64,000 nucleotides of DNA, from the NCBI GenBank assembly GCA_037127315.1, contig JBBBDQ010000400.1:117501-181500 (forward strand). The letters run 5' to 3'. Below, in pieces: positions 39,092 through 49,667 of the stretch. The position numbers and the translations under genes are program-made. The notes beneath the pieces were generated by a model. That model worked only from the letters and a program-made list of their open reading frames with translations, was not told the DNA's origin and ran no database searches. How positions within the stretch are numbered: position 1 is the first letter of the stretch; every line of letters starts with the position of its first letter. The DNA is from Ascarosepion bandense (taxonomy: Eukaryota; Mollusca; Cephalopoda; Sepiida; Sepiidae).

Positions 39092-39139
39092 TCTTAGCCG
39101 ATGCATTTCGTCCTCTTGCGGAGTTTATCAAGACCAAGA
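39092..39139 (-). ncRNA. hammerhead-like motif with strong helix I
   Basis: Minus strand: helix I TCTTGGTC/GGCTAAGA, eight pairs with two G-T; core TTGATAA (two changes from CTGATGA); stem II TCC/GGA with imperfect base; GAA; helix III ATGCAT; residue 17 = C. The degenerate core argues that this copy is dead. Confidence 0.45.
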
Positions 39140-39144
39140 CATGG

Positions 39145-39460
39145 ATTTTATTTTATACGAAGTATTTGTATACAAGAGTAAAAATGACATTTGTTTTTCT
39201 TAAAATTTTAAATTTGTTGTTACAAAATAAAATCATTACATTTGTTTTGGTAAATTACATGAGTATGTCCGCTAAGATAAGTTTCTATTTTTCTTTATTC
39301 ATATTGTCTCTTTATAAAAATAAATAGATTTATTCATATTGTCTCTTTATAAAAATAAATAGATAAATTCTATCTGAAATTTTACAAACCCACATGCACT
39401 CACACATACACATACGCACGCACACACTCTCATGTATATATATATATATATATAATACTT

Positions 39461-39514
<54 letters not shown>

Positions 39515-40009
39515 TATATTTGTTCTCCTCAAATATATGATGTGACAACAATAAAATTATGTTTGTTATGACATTTATTGTGGACAATTTTTAAATATCT
39601 TTCATTTTATTGCTTTATCTAACGTGAAATTTAGCAAAATTTTCTTAAATAAGACAAAATGATGACGCCGTCGAAATTATGAGTAACCGTGTAAAACATG
39701 AACAAATATATTGACATTATTGTGACATTCATGACTGTTTACCTGTTTTTATGCCTGGTGTAACGACTTGTCGAACAGCTTATCTCAGGTCAACCTGTAT
39801 AAGGAGCTACTCTCATGTCCGACCGAGTTAGAGAGTCTGAGAAATAACCTCACTTTTGTACTTTCGAAAATCTTTTTTTTATGTGTAAAATGCGCGATTC
39901 CTGTTTTGTCTTAAAATAGAACGATTGTTTCCTTTTGGGACTAAACGTTTCATTCACTATTTAGTTATTTATTTCTTCAGCCTATTGTGTCAGCAATAGA
40001 AAGTGGGAC

Positions 40010-40010
<1 letters not shown>
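39145..40010. other. unassigned stretch with TA tracts
   Basis: (TA)n at 39434-39455 and 39466-39508. A 36-base word 'ttattcatattgtctcttta' with 'taaaaataaatag' is directly repeated at 39294 and 39329. No coding motif. Confidence 0.6.
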
Positions 40011-40011
<1 letters not shown>

Positions 40012-40040
<29 letters not shown>

Positions 40041-40645
40041 CTTCTTTTATGTGCCCTGTTCTTTCAGACGTAGGCGATCATGGCTTTCCTCGTCTCACTA
40101 TCCCTGGTGGCTCTTAGTACGTTTTCTCCTGTTACACCTCGCAACCCTCGTTCCGTCATCCACCTGATGAGGCCCTTCAAATATGTTATCCGCTGCCTTC
40201 CTCTGTCTCTTTTTCCCTCTATCTAGCCTGTCGGTATCAGGTTCTCCAAACCCTTCCTCCTCAGTGTATGTCCCAGGAACTTCAGTTGTCTCTTCCTGAT
40301 GCTCAGTATTAATTTCCTTTTCGTTTCCATTCTTTCCAAAACCTCACCATTGCTCACATGGTTGGTCCATGATATCCGCAGCATCCTTCTGTAGAACCAC
40401 ATTTCCGCTGCTTCAGGTTTTTCCTTCATCTTCGATGATATTGTCTAGCATTCACTGCCGTATTGAAGAACTGGCATCACATAGCAATCTAGCACTCTCT
40501 TCTTTGTTTCTAGCGAAATTTTCCTGTGTTAGTACTTTACTCAGCTTCTGGAACGCGTCCTTAGCCATACAAATTCACCTTCAGATCTCTGTGTCGCACT
40601 TTCAATCTCCTGTTGGAACACGTTCTAGGTATTTCAATTTTTGTA
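40012..40645 (-). pseudogene. RTE-like LINE, 3' half, with (AAG)n tail
   Basis: Minus strand follows the 33.4 kb copy from ISIETKKRVL upstream of 40500 to the 3' end at 40052. A frame at 40429-40223 reads EAAEMWFYRRMLRISWTNHV, then SNGEVLERMETKRKLILSIR and KRQLKFLGHTLRRKGLENLI. The (CTT)12 at 40012-40047 is the AAG-type tail of the element on the minus strand, typical of RTE-type LINEs with short tandem 3' repeats. Confidence 0.86.
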
Positions 40646-40659
40646 CTTTTTTTTTCTTT

Positions 40660-41213
40660 TTTTAATCGTATCACCCCGAGCAAGGCGGTAACGCCACTGA
40701 TGTGCAGGGCGATAGATAGATCTATCTACTTCAATTGAAAAAAAAAAGTGAGAAGATTTGAAAAGAGAAAGGCGGAAATCACATTCTAAACAGGGAACAA
40801 GGGATGAGCCTCTTCACCTGTTCAATAGACGTGGGTGGAGTGTGAACCGGGCGATACATAGATCTATGTACTCCAATTGAAAAAAAAAAGTGAGAAGATT
40901 GGTAATGAGAAAGCCGGAAACCACATCCTAAACAGGGAACAAGTGATGAGCCTGTTAACCTGTTCAATAGATGTGGGTGGAGTGTAAACCGGGCGATAGA
41001 TAGATCTATCTACTCCAATTGAAAAAAAAAAAAACAAAGTGAGAAGATTGGAAAAGAGAAAGCTGGAAATCACATCCTAAACAGGGAACAAGGGATGAGC
41101 CTCTTAACCTGTTCAATAGACGAGGGTGGAGTATGAACCGGGCGATAGATAGATCTATCTACTCCAATTGAAAAAAAAAAACAAAGTGAGAAGATTGGAA
41201 AAGTTAGAAAACC
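40660..41213 (-). mobile_element. LINE-tailed SINE array, three to four monomers
   Basis: Minus orientation. Three full monomer cores (cctaaacagggaacaagg near 40786, 40926 and 41078) and a partial one. The 3' tail is joined directly to a monomer head (gtgcagg then gcgatagatagatc at 40706), so the terminal monomer body is missing. Confidence 0.85.
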
Positions 41214-41269
41214 TTTTAACAGCTTTCATTAATGAAATATATTACGGACACAATATTTTTCGAAAACGT

Positions 41270-41330
41270 GGAAAACCATGATCACCTACGTCCTGAAAGG
41301 ACAAGGCACATGGATGAAGAAGAATTAATT
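41270..41330 (+). pseudogene. RTE-like LINE 3' end fragment
   Basis: 'atgatcacctacgtcctgaa' and 'aggacaaggcacatg' with 'gaagaagaa' are the 3' terminus of the RTE LINE in plus orientation. Nothing upstream of it is left. Confidence 0.65.
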
Positions 41331-41468
41331 TTTATAAAAATAGTTTCAATTTAAAAACAAAATAATTACTATAATTGATAAACTTTTAAATCTTTTAAAA
41401 TCCTGTATAAATTTGTAGTGGTTAGCTTGTTGTGTTATGAAGTAAAAACTATATTACTAATAATACAA

Positions 41469-41612
41469 TCATCGAATTTAAGCAACGTCGAACATAGTCA
41501 GTACTTAGATGGGTGACTGCTTGGGAATAATAGTTGCTGTAAGCTTTGGTGTGCGTGTGGTGTAATGGATAATGGCTTGGAAGTTTTAATCTGAGAGCCG
41601 AGTTCTCATAAA
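41469..41612 (+). mobile_element. composite 5S/tRNA SINE, truncated
   Basis: 5S-like portion at 41469-41540 ('tcagtacttagatgggtgac' intact), then the tRNA-like head with 'gagccgagttctc'. It ends shortly after the B-box-like word. Confidence 0.72.
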
Positions 41613-41639
41613 AATTCAATAATCGTCACATGCAAAAAA

Positions 41640-41975
41640 AAAAACATATTTGCCAAAATTTTCAAAAATAATTTTTTTCCAAATTTTCACTCATTTTTGG
41701 ATAGGTCATAAAAGTATTTGACAATTTTATTTGATTTTTATAAAAATATCCAAATCTATGTATTTTTCACCTTAAAAGTACGCTCAAATTTAAAATACTA
41801 ATTTATGGTCATCCGTTGATGCAAAAAGAATAATAAATTTTAAACCGAAATTTCTAAAAATTATGTAAATATAGTTTAATAATCAAAATATGCTCTGGTC
41901 TTTTCTCTTAAAGTAAAGATTTTGACGATAAAACTTTGTTTTTATTAAGTTTAGGGTATTCTTTGCTGATTTTTT
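41640..41975 (+). repeat. end part of the AT-rich dispersed repeat
   Basis: The last part (41880-41965) matches the end of the copy at 24.2-25.8 kb and of that at 53.9-55.3 kb ('gacgataaaactttgttttt'). Confidence 0.55.
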
Positions 41976-42059
41976 ATCGAATACTTAGAGGTAGTGAGAG
42001 AAAAAACTAAGTACAAGGGTTGTTGAAGATAATTGATGGGATTCAAGAAGACGGAATAT

Positions 42060-42215
42060 GGCAATTGATGTAAATTTTTGGATATTGTAGTTATAAAGGA
42101 AGCAAGTAAACGGAAGGGAGTTCCACAGGCGGGCAGTGGGAGAAAAGAAACTCTTTGAGCAGAAGTACATTTAAAAGGGTGTAACCTTTATGCCAAATTA
42201 GTAACACGTTTAAAT
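42060..42215 (-). pseudogene. CR1-like LINE fragment
   Basis: A minus-strand frame reads KSFFSPTARLWNSLPFTCFL, then YNYNIQKF, matching FSCTSRLWNSLPHACFPDDY and NLQEFKCK of the 37.3 kb copy. Confidence 0.8.
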
Positions 42216-43028
42216 TCATGTGGTCGGGACACCAAGGAAAATAGCTCATCCCCAACTTATAATGGCTGCCACAAAAGGCTACCCTAATATTTATTTTAAC
42301 ACATATCTGGAATCAGACATACTAGCACAAAATTACCTAGAAAATGTGAGAAATATTCGCACATAACTCTGTGCTTAAGCAGTGGAAGGAAACCGTCAGA
42401 CAAACAAGACATACCTGATAAAGTAAAACAATTTATTGTCTTGCAAAAACTGCTGATTTTTGCGGCTACTTCGTAGCCTGGTATAGTCTTTCTTGCTGCT
42501 TAGCTTGTTAGTTCCTTCGTCTAAGAAGGGTATGAAAAAACACGAGGAACGGCGATCCGCGACGTACAGGAAATTTCTGGGGTCAGCTTCTTCTGCAGTT
42601 CCATTCGGTCGAAAGTCGATAGTTCTTAGAGAATTTTTCTCTCAGATGGATAGGCATTGCCCAGAAGGGTACCTTATATGAAAGGAAGGATATCGAGATA
42701 TTTTCTCTGTTAAGGTTAAGGCTGTTAGCCCAATGGATCTCCAATACTTTGGTAAGATGGTCTCGATATAGCGAGACATGAGGGTGCCAATTGTTGGCCC
42801 CGTTGGTTGAATCTCTGGAACGGAGATCTCCTCCGATACTGTCGGTGCCAGCTGAGGAAGCTAGTCTCTTCTAAACAGAAAAAAAATGCGCGAGCCTCTT
42901 CCTGGCGTAAAGGCCCGCCTCAAGTCCAAGACGAGGTTCGGGTCTTCGGCCAATCAGGAGACCCGTTATATCTGTAAATTTCCAACAAAAAAGAGAAACC
43001 TTCCTCGGAGCAGGAAAAGTTTTCGAAC
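42216..43028. other. unassigned stretch, GC-richer second half
   Basis: From about 42520 to 42960 the GC content is clearly higher than around it and CpG dinucleotides are frequent (aggaacggcgatccgcgacg). A 62-codon frame (42493-42681) has no recognisable motif. No other copy in the window. Confidence 0.4.
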
Positions 43029-43030
43029 TA

Positions 43031-43342
43031 CAGTGTAACCCTGATATAAGAGATTTGTCGGGACTGGATACAAATTATCTTATATGCGGGTTTGGTCTAT
43101 TTTATATACAGTGTAACCCTGATATAAGAGACACCAGGATATAAGAGGTATTTTCTCTGGTCCCAGATTAGAGCCTGTGGAAAATATATTATATAGACCA
43201 AACCCGGGTATATGATAATTGTTATCCGGTACCGGCAGCTCTCTTATATCCGGGTTACACTGTACATTACCACAGGCTCTAATCTGGGACCAGAGTAAAT
43301 GTCTCTTATACATTGGGTTTCTTTTATATCCGGGTTATACTG
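43031..43342. mobile_element. two interleaved fold-back elements with TA flanks
   Basis: Four segments each begin or end with the same terminus CAGTGTAACCC (or its complement) beside TA. Arm A (43031-43103) pairs with A' (43190-43262) and arm B (43109-43180) pairs with B' (43270-43342), giving the order A B A' B'. The shared terminus and TA sites suggest Tc1/mariner-type MITEs. The short frames here (CTLPQALIWDQSK and the like) are repeat translations. Confidence 0.75.
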
Positions 43343-43344
43343 TA

Positions 43345-43820
43345 CGATATAAACCTGAACCACAAGTGTTAAGTGTTGTTTCCTCTCTTCGCTTAAAATA
43401 TTTAGGTAACACAATCTTCCAGTCAGAATGTCCACAGATTTGGTCGTGAAAGTTAACCATGTTAAGCGGCAGAGATTCTTAACATGCTTTCCTCTTTGAA
43501 AACTACCCCTGGCGGCTATAAAGGAAAGAAGTTCAACAAAAATTTCTCAGCCATAAAATTCAACTGACGACAGTTGGTTGACATTTGCCGCCTGACTGGC
43601 TACAACAGAACTAAACAAGACATTCGGCTACCCTGCCAACCAGTCCTTTGCGTGGAATGCGTTAAGCTGTTCACAAACGGAGCTACACTGAATTAAACTG
43701 TTTATATCAAATAGCTTTTTCTTCCTTTGTTTCTTTGGCTGTAATGCCGCGAGAGAACAAAGGAAATTTACAGGGTGTGAAAGAGAAAGAGAAGACAGAA
43801 AATAATGGAAGTTGATAAAA
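43345..43820. other. unassigned stretch
   Basis: No family recognised. A 90-codon minus frame (43900-43628) has no motif. Confidence 0.4.
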
Positions 43821-43821
43821 A

Positions 43822-44092
43822 GATGATATCGGCTCGAAACAAGAAATCGGAGATCCGAGTTCGAATTCCAGTTGAATCCGTTGCATTCACTTACGCGCAA
43901 AAAAGTTTTAGTCCGTCTCTTCTCCCTCCAGAGCTGAATAGCAGGACAAATTCAGTTCTGTAGCCTTGGTTGGCATCCAGTCTACCACAAAAAGTAATCG
44001 CAACCTACTAGGAAAAAATTTTCTACCCAATCATTCATGTCTCGAAAAAGACATGATCGTCCAACCGTGTATCATGTATGGCACTGACTGAT
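43822..44092 (+). mobile_element. tRNA-related SINE, head truncated
   Basis: From 'gatgatatcggctcgaaac' and 'gagttcgaattcc' to 'gtgtatcatgtatggcactg'. The hairpin in the tail has mutated to catgtctcgaaaaagacatg. Confidence 0.85.
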
Positions 44093-44100
44093 AAAATAGA

Positions 44101-44765
44101 ATTATCAAGGAAGCAAGTAAACGGAAAGGAAATCAACAGGTGGGAAGTGTCAGAAAATAAAAATTGAAGTTAAAGTTGAAGTTGCAGTTAGTTATTTTAA
44201 CACGAAAAAGTTGGGACCTAATTGTCAATCTAGTAGAATGTTTAAATTCATTGAACAGGTGTAGAGGCTCACCCCTTGTTCCCTGTTTAGGATGTGGTTT
44301 CCGGCTTTCTCTTTTACAATCTTTTCACTTTTCCTTATTTTTTTTTTCAATTGGAGTAGATAGACTGAACTATCGCTCGGTTCACACTCCACCCACGTCT
44401 ATTGAACAGGTGTAGAGGCTCATCCCTTGTTCCCTGTTTAGGATGTGGTTTCCGGCTTTCTCTTTTTCCAATCTTTTCACTATTAGGTAGCCCCTGCACA
44501 CCAGTGGCATTACCTCCTTGCCCGGGGTGATATGATTAAAAAAACAAATGTAGTCGTGGCATCACGGAAAAAACTACGTCACTGCAGATTTCATGAAAAC
44601 ATTTCTAGAAAAGACAGATGGAAGTTACGTCATTTCGGTGAGAAAGTGACTGAAGTCGAGCTGACAAATTGGGATCGATTACATTGCAGATCCTCATTTG
44701 GATTTTGTCGAAAACCCAGGGGTGAATACCAAGAGCACTCGAGGTTATCACGTGTATTATGAAAG
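44101..44765 (-). pseudogene. CR1-like LINE, split by a SINE dimer
   Basis: Minus strand. Low-coordinate part (44101-44235): 'gcaagtaaacggaaaggaaa' and 'aggtgggaag' match the LINE end that encodes RLWNSLP. High-coordinate part (44560-44765): frame with NVIDPNLSARLQSLSHRNDV and CSWYSPLGFRQNPNED (QR/DKIQ region). The SINE pair at 44245-44545 lies between the two, in opposite orientation. Confidence 0.78.
44245..44545 (+). mobile_element. LINE-tailed SINE dimer
   Basis: Two monomers with 'ccctgtttaggatgtggttt' at 44280 and 44437, then the tail 'tagcccctgcacaccagtgg' and 'gatatgattaaaaaaac'. The first monomer lacks its head. Confidence 0.87.
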
Positions 44766-44974
44766 ATGTAAACGAAGAAACGGAAAAAACAATTATTCCG
44801 GTGTGAAATTTGGAAAAATTTATATTTATTAAATGACATAAAAAGTAATATTGCAGAATGAAAAATTGGCAAAACGAGCTCGCACAAAATTTGTGCGCCA
44901 AACAATTAGACGAGATAAGAAGTTGTAATTAAAAAACTGTTGGGCTCAGAAAATATTATAATTATAAAATCTCG

Positions 44975-45735
44975 CTGCTGACCTTGAACGGGATCTACAC
45001 TCTGTGGTGAATTGGGGCAAGAAGTGGCTTGTCAATTTCAATGCGACTATGACCAAGCTGTGGTCTGTCAATCATCACAGGCAACCTCTCCTGCCTCCCA
45101 TAAGCATGGACCAAGCGAGTATCCCTGAAAGCAATACACTGCGCCTCCTCGGCCTTACCCTCTCTTCTAATCTCAAATGGAACCACTACATTGATTCCAT
45201 AGCTAAATCCACTGCTAAGAAAGTTGGGTCACTGTGTCGGGCCAGGATGTTTTTCCCGCCTGAATCCATCCTGCATATATACAAATCAACCATTTGTCCG
45301 TGCATGGAATACTGCTGCCATTTATGGTCAGGCGTCCCTGCTGTTCATCTCAGTGTTCTCGACAGGCTCCAAAGGAGAATCAGTAATGTAATAAGTACCG
45401 ACTTCGCGGCACGACTACAGCCACTTCCCCACCGACGAGATGTGGCCTCCCTTTGTCTGTTCTATAAATACTTTCATGGCTTCTGCTCCAACGAACATAA
45501 GTCACTGGTGCCTCTGCAACAGGTGTTTACGTGCAACCAGATTGGCAACTGGGTCCCACCAATTCACAGTTAGATTAACCAAATGCAAACGATAATTCTA
45601 CTCTTGTAGCCTCTCGAACTTCCCGCCTATGGAACTCGCTTCCATATTCTTGCTTTCCTGACGGCTACAACCTCCAGAAATTTAAATGCAATGTCAATAC
45701 TTAACCACTTGACTCTAGTTCTTTCACTACCCCGT
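44975..45735 (+). pseudogene. CR1-like LINE, C-terminal part
   Basis: The 189-codon frame at 45004-45573 carries VNWGKKWLVNFNATMTKLWS, LRLLGLTLSSNLKWNHYIDS, LHIYKSTICPCMEYCCHLWS, LDRLQRRISNVISTDFAARL and HRRDVASLCLFYKYFHGFC. After 45573 the frame shifts and the copy ends near 45735 without the usual 3' tail. It starts after the YADD box. Confidence 0.88.
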
Positions 45736-45736
45736 A

Positions 45737-46222
45737 TATCATTTCCTTTCTCTCTACAACAAGTGTCGCTTGGTTTCAAGTTTGTTTAAACAAAAGTTTA
45801 ATTTCACAAACTGAAATGAAATAAAACTATTTTTTTTTTCATAAAATTTTTCAACAATAGGATTAATACCTGTACTTGGGTGACAAACTTTCACTGAGAA
45901 CTGCAGAAAGATAAGCGTATATGTATCATTTCCGCATTATTTTCCATTTCTTTTTGCTGCTTCCCCTCTTATTTGAAGTTATTTTTTTCCTTTTTCTTTT
46001 GTTACTTTCTATTCTCATTCAATTGTGATTTCCATTGCGTCGACATCGGCGTCATCTTTGTGGATGCTGAAAGTCGTCTGCTTTGTACTTTCTTTTTTCT
46101 TATTCTTCATTTAATTTCAGATTCCAACAAATCAGTCCAACGTCTTTCACAAATAACAGCAAAATCCCTTCTGTCGATCTGACATGGTTAGTCAGTCAGT
46201 TAAGTACCATACGTGATATACG
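45737..46222. other. unassigned stretch
   Basis: T-rich; two short frames without motif. A short SINE tail fragment (gtcagtcagttaagtaccat) at about 46190-46222. Confidence 0.5.
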
Positions 46223-46224
46223 AT

Positions 46225-46858
46225 ACTTTATCGAGTTTTTCGAATGCATTCTTAGCCATGTCAATACGCCTTCGGATTTCTGTGTCGCACTTTCCGTCCT
46301 CTTTTAGGCCAATTCCCAGGTATTTAAACTTCTGTCCTCACTTATCAGTTCTACCAGATTCTCCAAACCATCCTCTCCAAACCTTGTCGTTGCTAAACTG
46401 TTCGGTCTATGGTATTCTCATCATCTTTCTGTAGAATCATATTTCGGTTGTTTCAAGTCTTTCCTTCATTTTCGATGATACCTCCACATCTCCCTATCCA
46501 TTGTAGCCCTTAACACACTTTCTCTTGTTACCCTTCCCAAACCCTGTTCCGCCAGCTATTTGCACAAACCTATCAAGTATGTCATACGTTGCTTTCCCAT
46601 GTCTCTCTTTTTTACTCGATCTGTTTTGTGAGTATCAGATTTGCTAAGCCCTCCTTTCTCATTATACGTCCCAGAAACTTCAACTGTCCTTTCCTGATGT
46701 TACGTATAAGTTTCCTTTTCGTTTCCATCCTCTCCAAACCTCATCGTTGCTAACCTGTTCGGTCTATGGCATTCTCATCATCTTTCTGTAGAATCATATT
46801 TCGGTTGCTTCAAGTCCTTCCTTCATTTTCGATGAGACTGTCCAGCATTCGCTGCCAT
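46225..46858 (-). pseudogene. two rearranged RTE-like LINE fragments
   Basis: Part of the LINE appears twice on the minus strand: 'tcatctttctgtagaatcat' with 'atttcggttg' and 'ccttcattttcgatga' occurs at 46418-46480 and again at 46778-46840. The first block (46225-46350) belongs further 5' in the LINE (EIRRRI region) and is joined to it in the wrong order. No intact frame. Confidence 0.75.
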
Positions 46859-47492
46859 AACGTGGTTGATACTGACTTGGCAGACCGGCTGCAACCACTC
46901 TCTCACCGGCGTGATGTGGCTTCCCTGTGTCTCTTCTACAAGTACTTTCATGGCTTCTGCTCCGATGAGCTTAGATCACTGGTGCCGCCTAAGCAGGAAT
47001 TTACACGAGATACTAGATTAGCAACTAGGTCCCACAATTTTACAGTTAAACAAATAAGATGTAACCGTAAATTCTACTCCAACAGCTTCTTTTCTCGCGC
47101 TTCCCGCCTGTGGAACTCCCTTCCACAAGTCTGCTTTCCCGACAGCTACAATCTCCAGGTGTTTAAATGTAGGGTCAATAGACACCTCCTATCACTAACT
47201 CCCAATTATTCTCAGAACACTCTCATCTACCCAACCCTCATTCTCGGTATCCTTACCCGCCTATCACCCACCCTCTGACATTTCCTATATTTAACCATTC
47301 TCGGTATCCCTACCCGCCTCTCACCCACCCTCTGACATTTCCTATATTTAAACCATTTTCGGTTTCCGTACCCACCTGCCACCCACCTTCTTACATTTCC
47401 TATATTTAATCATCCTTTCTCCACTCTATGTAGCCCCCTGCGCAGTAGTGGCAGTGACATGCCTTGCTCGGGGTGAAACGCTTGTAAAAAAT
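46859..47492 (+). pseudogene. CR1-like LINE, 3' end
   Basis: Starts inside NVVDTDLADRLQPLSHRRDV directly after the RTE LINE sequence, then SLCLFYKYFHGFCSDELRSL, FYSNSFFSRASRLWNSLPQV and NLQVFKCRVNRHLLSLTPNY, and ends with a 3' tail at 47480 (gccttgctcggggtgaaacg). A 63-base part of the 3' UTR ('ctcggtatccttacccgcct', 'catttcctatattta') is repeated three times at 47246-47410. A 170-codon frame (46766-47278) spans the junction. Confidence 0.87.
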
Positions 47493-47514
47493 TAAAAAAA
47501 ATAAAAAAATAACA

Positions 47515-47690
47515 ATCCAGTACTCTCTTTTTTGTTTTTAACGAAATTTTCATGTCTCTCAATATTTTACACAATTTCTGGAATGCATCCTTGGCTATGC
47601 CAATACGCCTTCGGATCTCAGAACACTTACCGTCCTCTGTTAGAACACTTCCCAGGTATTTAAATTTCAGCACCTTCTTCATTTTGGTAT
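47515..47690 (-). pseudogene. RTE-like LINE fragment
   Basis: The minus-strand frame at 47682 reads KKVLKFKYLGSVLTEDGKCS, then EIRRRIGIAKDAFQKLCKIL and KTKKRVLDCY. It aligns with the 33.4 kb copy without gaps. Confidence 0.85.
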
Positions 47691-47905
47691 CCCTGGCAAT
47701 TTGTGCTCTACTTTTTGCTGGTGACCATGCATATACTGATATTTATACTGTATAGGCTATTTTGTAGGAAACCTTTGTGGAAATGTTTTTGGTCAGTTAC
47801 GCGGGCCTCCCTTAAAAATGAGGGATGATTATTATTATTTTTAATATTTTTATAAAGAAACATCCCTTAAGATGTTATTTCAGTAAAAAAAAATGAATAA
47901 ATATG
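47675..47905. repeat. dispersed repeat R1, copy 1
   Basis: Near-identical to 48365-48590: 'ggctattttgtaggaaacct', 'ggtcagttacgcgggcctcc' and the fold-back 'cttaaaaatgagggatg'...'catcccttaag'. Confidence 0.9.
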
Positions 47906-47944
47906 TTTTTAAAATATCTTAGAATCTTATATCAATAAAATTTT

Positions 47945-48345
47945 AAGAAATCTTAGAACCCGTAGAATTAATTTTCTTTTTGAAAGAATATCTATAGGTT
48001 ATTATCTTAAAAAGAGAAACACTAATTTTACTACAACGGAGACATTTGAATTATTTTAAATCCGTCTTCTTATGGACGGCTGTACTAACCGGTATATAAT
48101 GTATTCCCTGTGTTTAGCTTCACTTACTCGATATCGTATTATACTCAAGTATCGTATTATACTCAAGTCTATACACTCAAGTCTATACACAAGTACTAGA
48201 CACAATAAAAATACAGTAATTCAAGGTCACTGAAGTCCTGAAGTGTTTTCCTCAGTCTTCACGTCTGTGGAACTGTAGTGAATAAGAAATCAAGAATTAA
48301 AATCAACCTTCTTTTTCAGTTTTACAAAAATTCACATTTCCGGTA
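47945..48345. repeat. dispersed repeat R2, uninterrupted copy
   Basis: First part (47945-48072) matches 49415-49530; second part (48073-48345) matches 51320-51620. It includes two units of 'tatcgtattatactcaag' and two of 'tctatacactcaag'-type. Confidence 0.88.
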
Positions 48346-48364
48346 TTTCAATTTCAGCACCTGC

Positions 48365-48590
48365 TTCATTTTGGTATCCCTGGCAATTTGGGCTCTACTT
48401 TTTGCTGCTGACCATGTATATACTGATATTTATACTGTATAGGCTATTTTGTAGGAAACCTTTGTGGAAATGTTTTTGGTCAGTTACGCGGGCCTCCCTT
48501 AAAAATGAGGGATGATGATTATTATTTTTTTATAAAGAAACATCCCTTAAGATGTTATTTCAGTAAAAAAAAATAAATAAATAAATATGC
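48365..48590. repeat. dispersed repeat R1, copy 2
   Basis: Same as copy 1 at 47.68 kb, with small deletions in the ATT run. Confidence 0.9.
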
Positions 48591-48591
48591 A

Positions 48592-49412
48592 ATATCAAAT
48601 CAGAATATCCTGACAATTTGTTCGGAAACCTTACAAAAATGATTCAATAACACTGAAAAATATTTTTGTGGATAGTTATAGCTTGCATAATCTAATAAAA
48701 AAAATTGAGATTTGACAGGGAAAAATCAACCATGAAAATTTATTTTTGAAAAATTCACTTACAATATTCCAGTGCGATTTGAAAATTCTTCTGATTCTTT
48801 CTCTAAAAAGAAATTTTATATTAAAAATAAAAAAATAGTTGCATCTGAAAAATAAAAAAAATGTAAAGTTTGATGCTGTTTTCTCATTAGAAACATTTTT
48901 TTTAATTCTCAACATTTATTATTTTTTGTACGAAAGTCAAACAGGAACATCAAATATTTCTGAATTATTTCCTTAGATAATTATTTGATTATTATACAAA
49001 AAGTATTCATGCTATTCATGAAATTTATTTCATAAAGACTTTAAAATAAAATATATTCCTAACATTTAGTTTATACGAATTAAAAATAATCATTTTAAAA
49101 CATAAACAGAAGCAGTTTCTGTGTTGTAGTTGTTTTGGTCCTCCGTATTTAACTAAATTCGAGACCGCTCATATTTACCGCAGGGATTGCTGGGTAGATA
49201 AACTATTTAACCTATGTATTTGTTGAAAGATATCTTACTGTGTTCAATTGTGTTTCTGGTTATATTTTAAGCATAAAGTAATATTTTTCCAAAACTTTAG
49301 CTAATAATGTTTGATTGTCTTTGAAACATGGATAGATATTTGATTTTAAAAAGGTTTTTTTAATTGTTATAGATTTTCTGTCATCTGTTTTTAATTAAAA
49401 TGGTGGGTCGAT
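48592..49412. other. AT-rich unassigned stretch
   Basis: No recognised feature. A 79-codon minus frame (48915-48676) has no motif. Confidence 0.4.
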
Positions 49413-49414
49413 GA

Positions 49415-49535
49415 GAAATCTTAAAACCCGTAGAATTAATTTTCTTTTTTTAAAGAATATCTATAGGTTATAAAGAAAAACACTAATTTTATCACAACGG
49501 AGACATTTGAATTATTTTAAATGCGTTTTCTTAAT
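49415..49535. repeat. dispersed repeat R2, first part of a split copy
   Basis: 'aaacccgtagaattaatttt' and 'acaacggagacatttgaatt' as in 47.95-48.07 kb. The remainder of the copy is found at 51.32 kb. Confidence 0.85.
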
Positions 49536-49667
49536 TATTCTTAAGGTCACGAAGTATAAAGGAAGTCGTAGAGTAGAATTCAACTCTAATCAGTGGTAGT
49601 GGCACCTGTTAGTGTCCCAGCTACGGACAAATAGTGACTACCCTAAACAAAAATCAACAGTACATTA

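Noticed and set aside
38959..39327. 122-codon frame rich in IYIYIY
   Set aside because: Translation of TA microsatellites followed by AT-rich sequence.
43219..43449. 76-codon frame with repeated SLISGLHCT words
   Set aside because: It translates the interleaved fold-back element.
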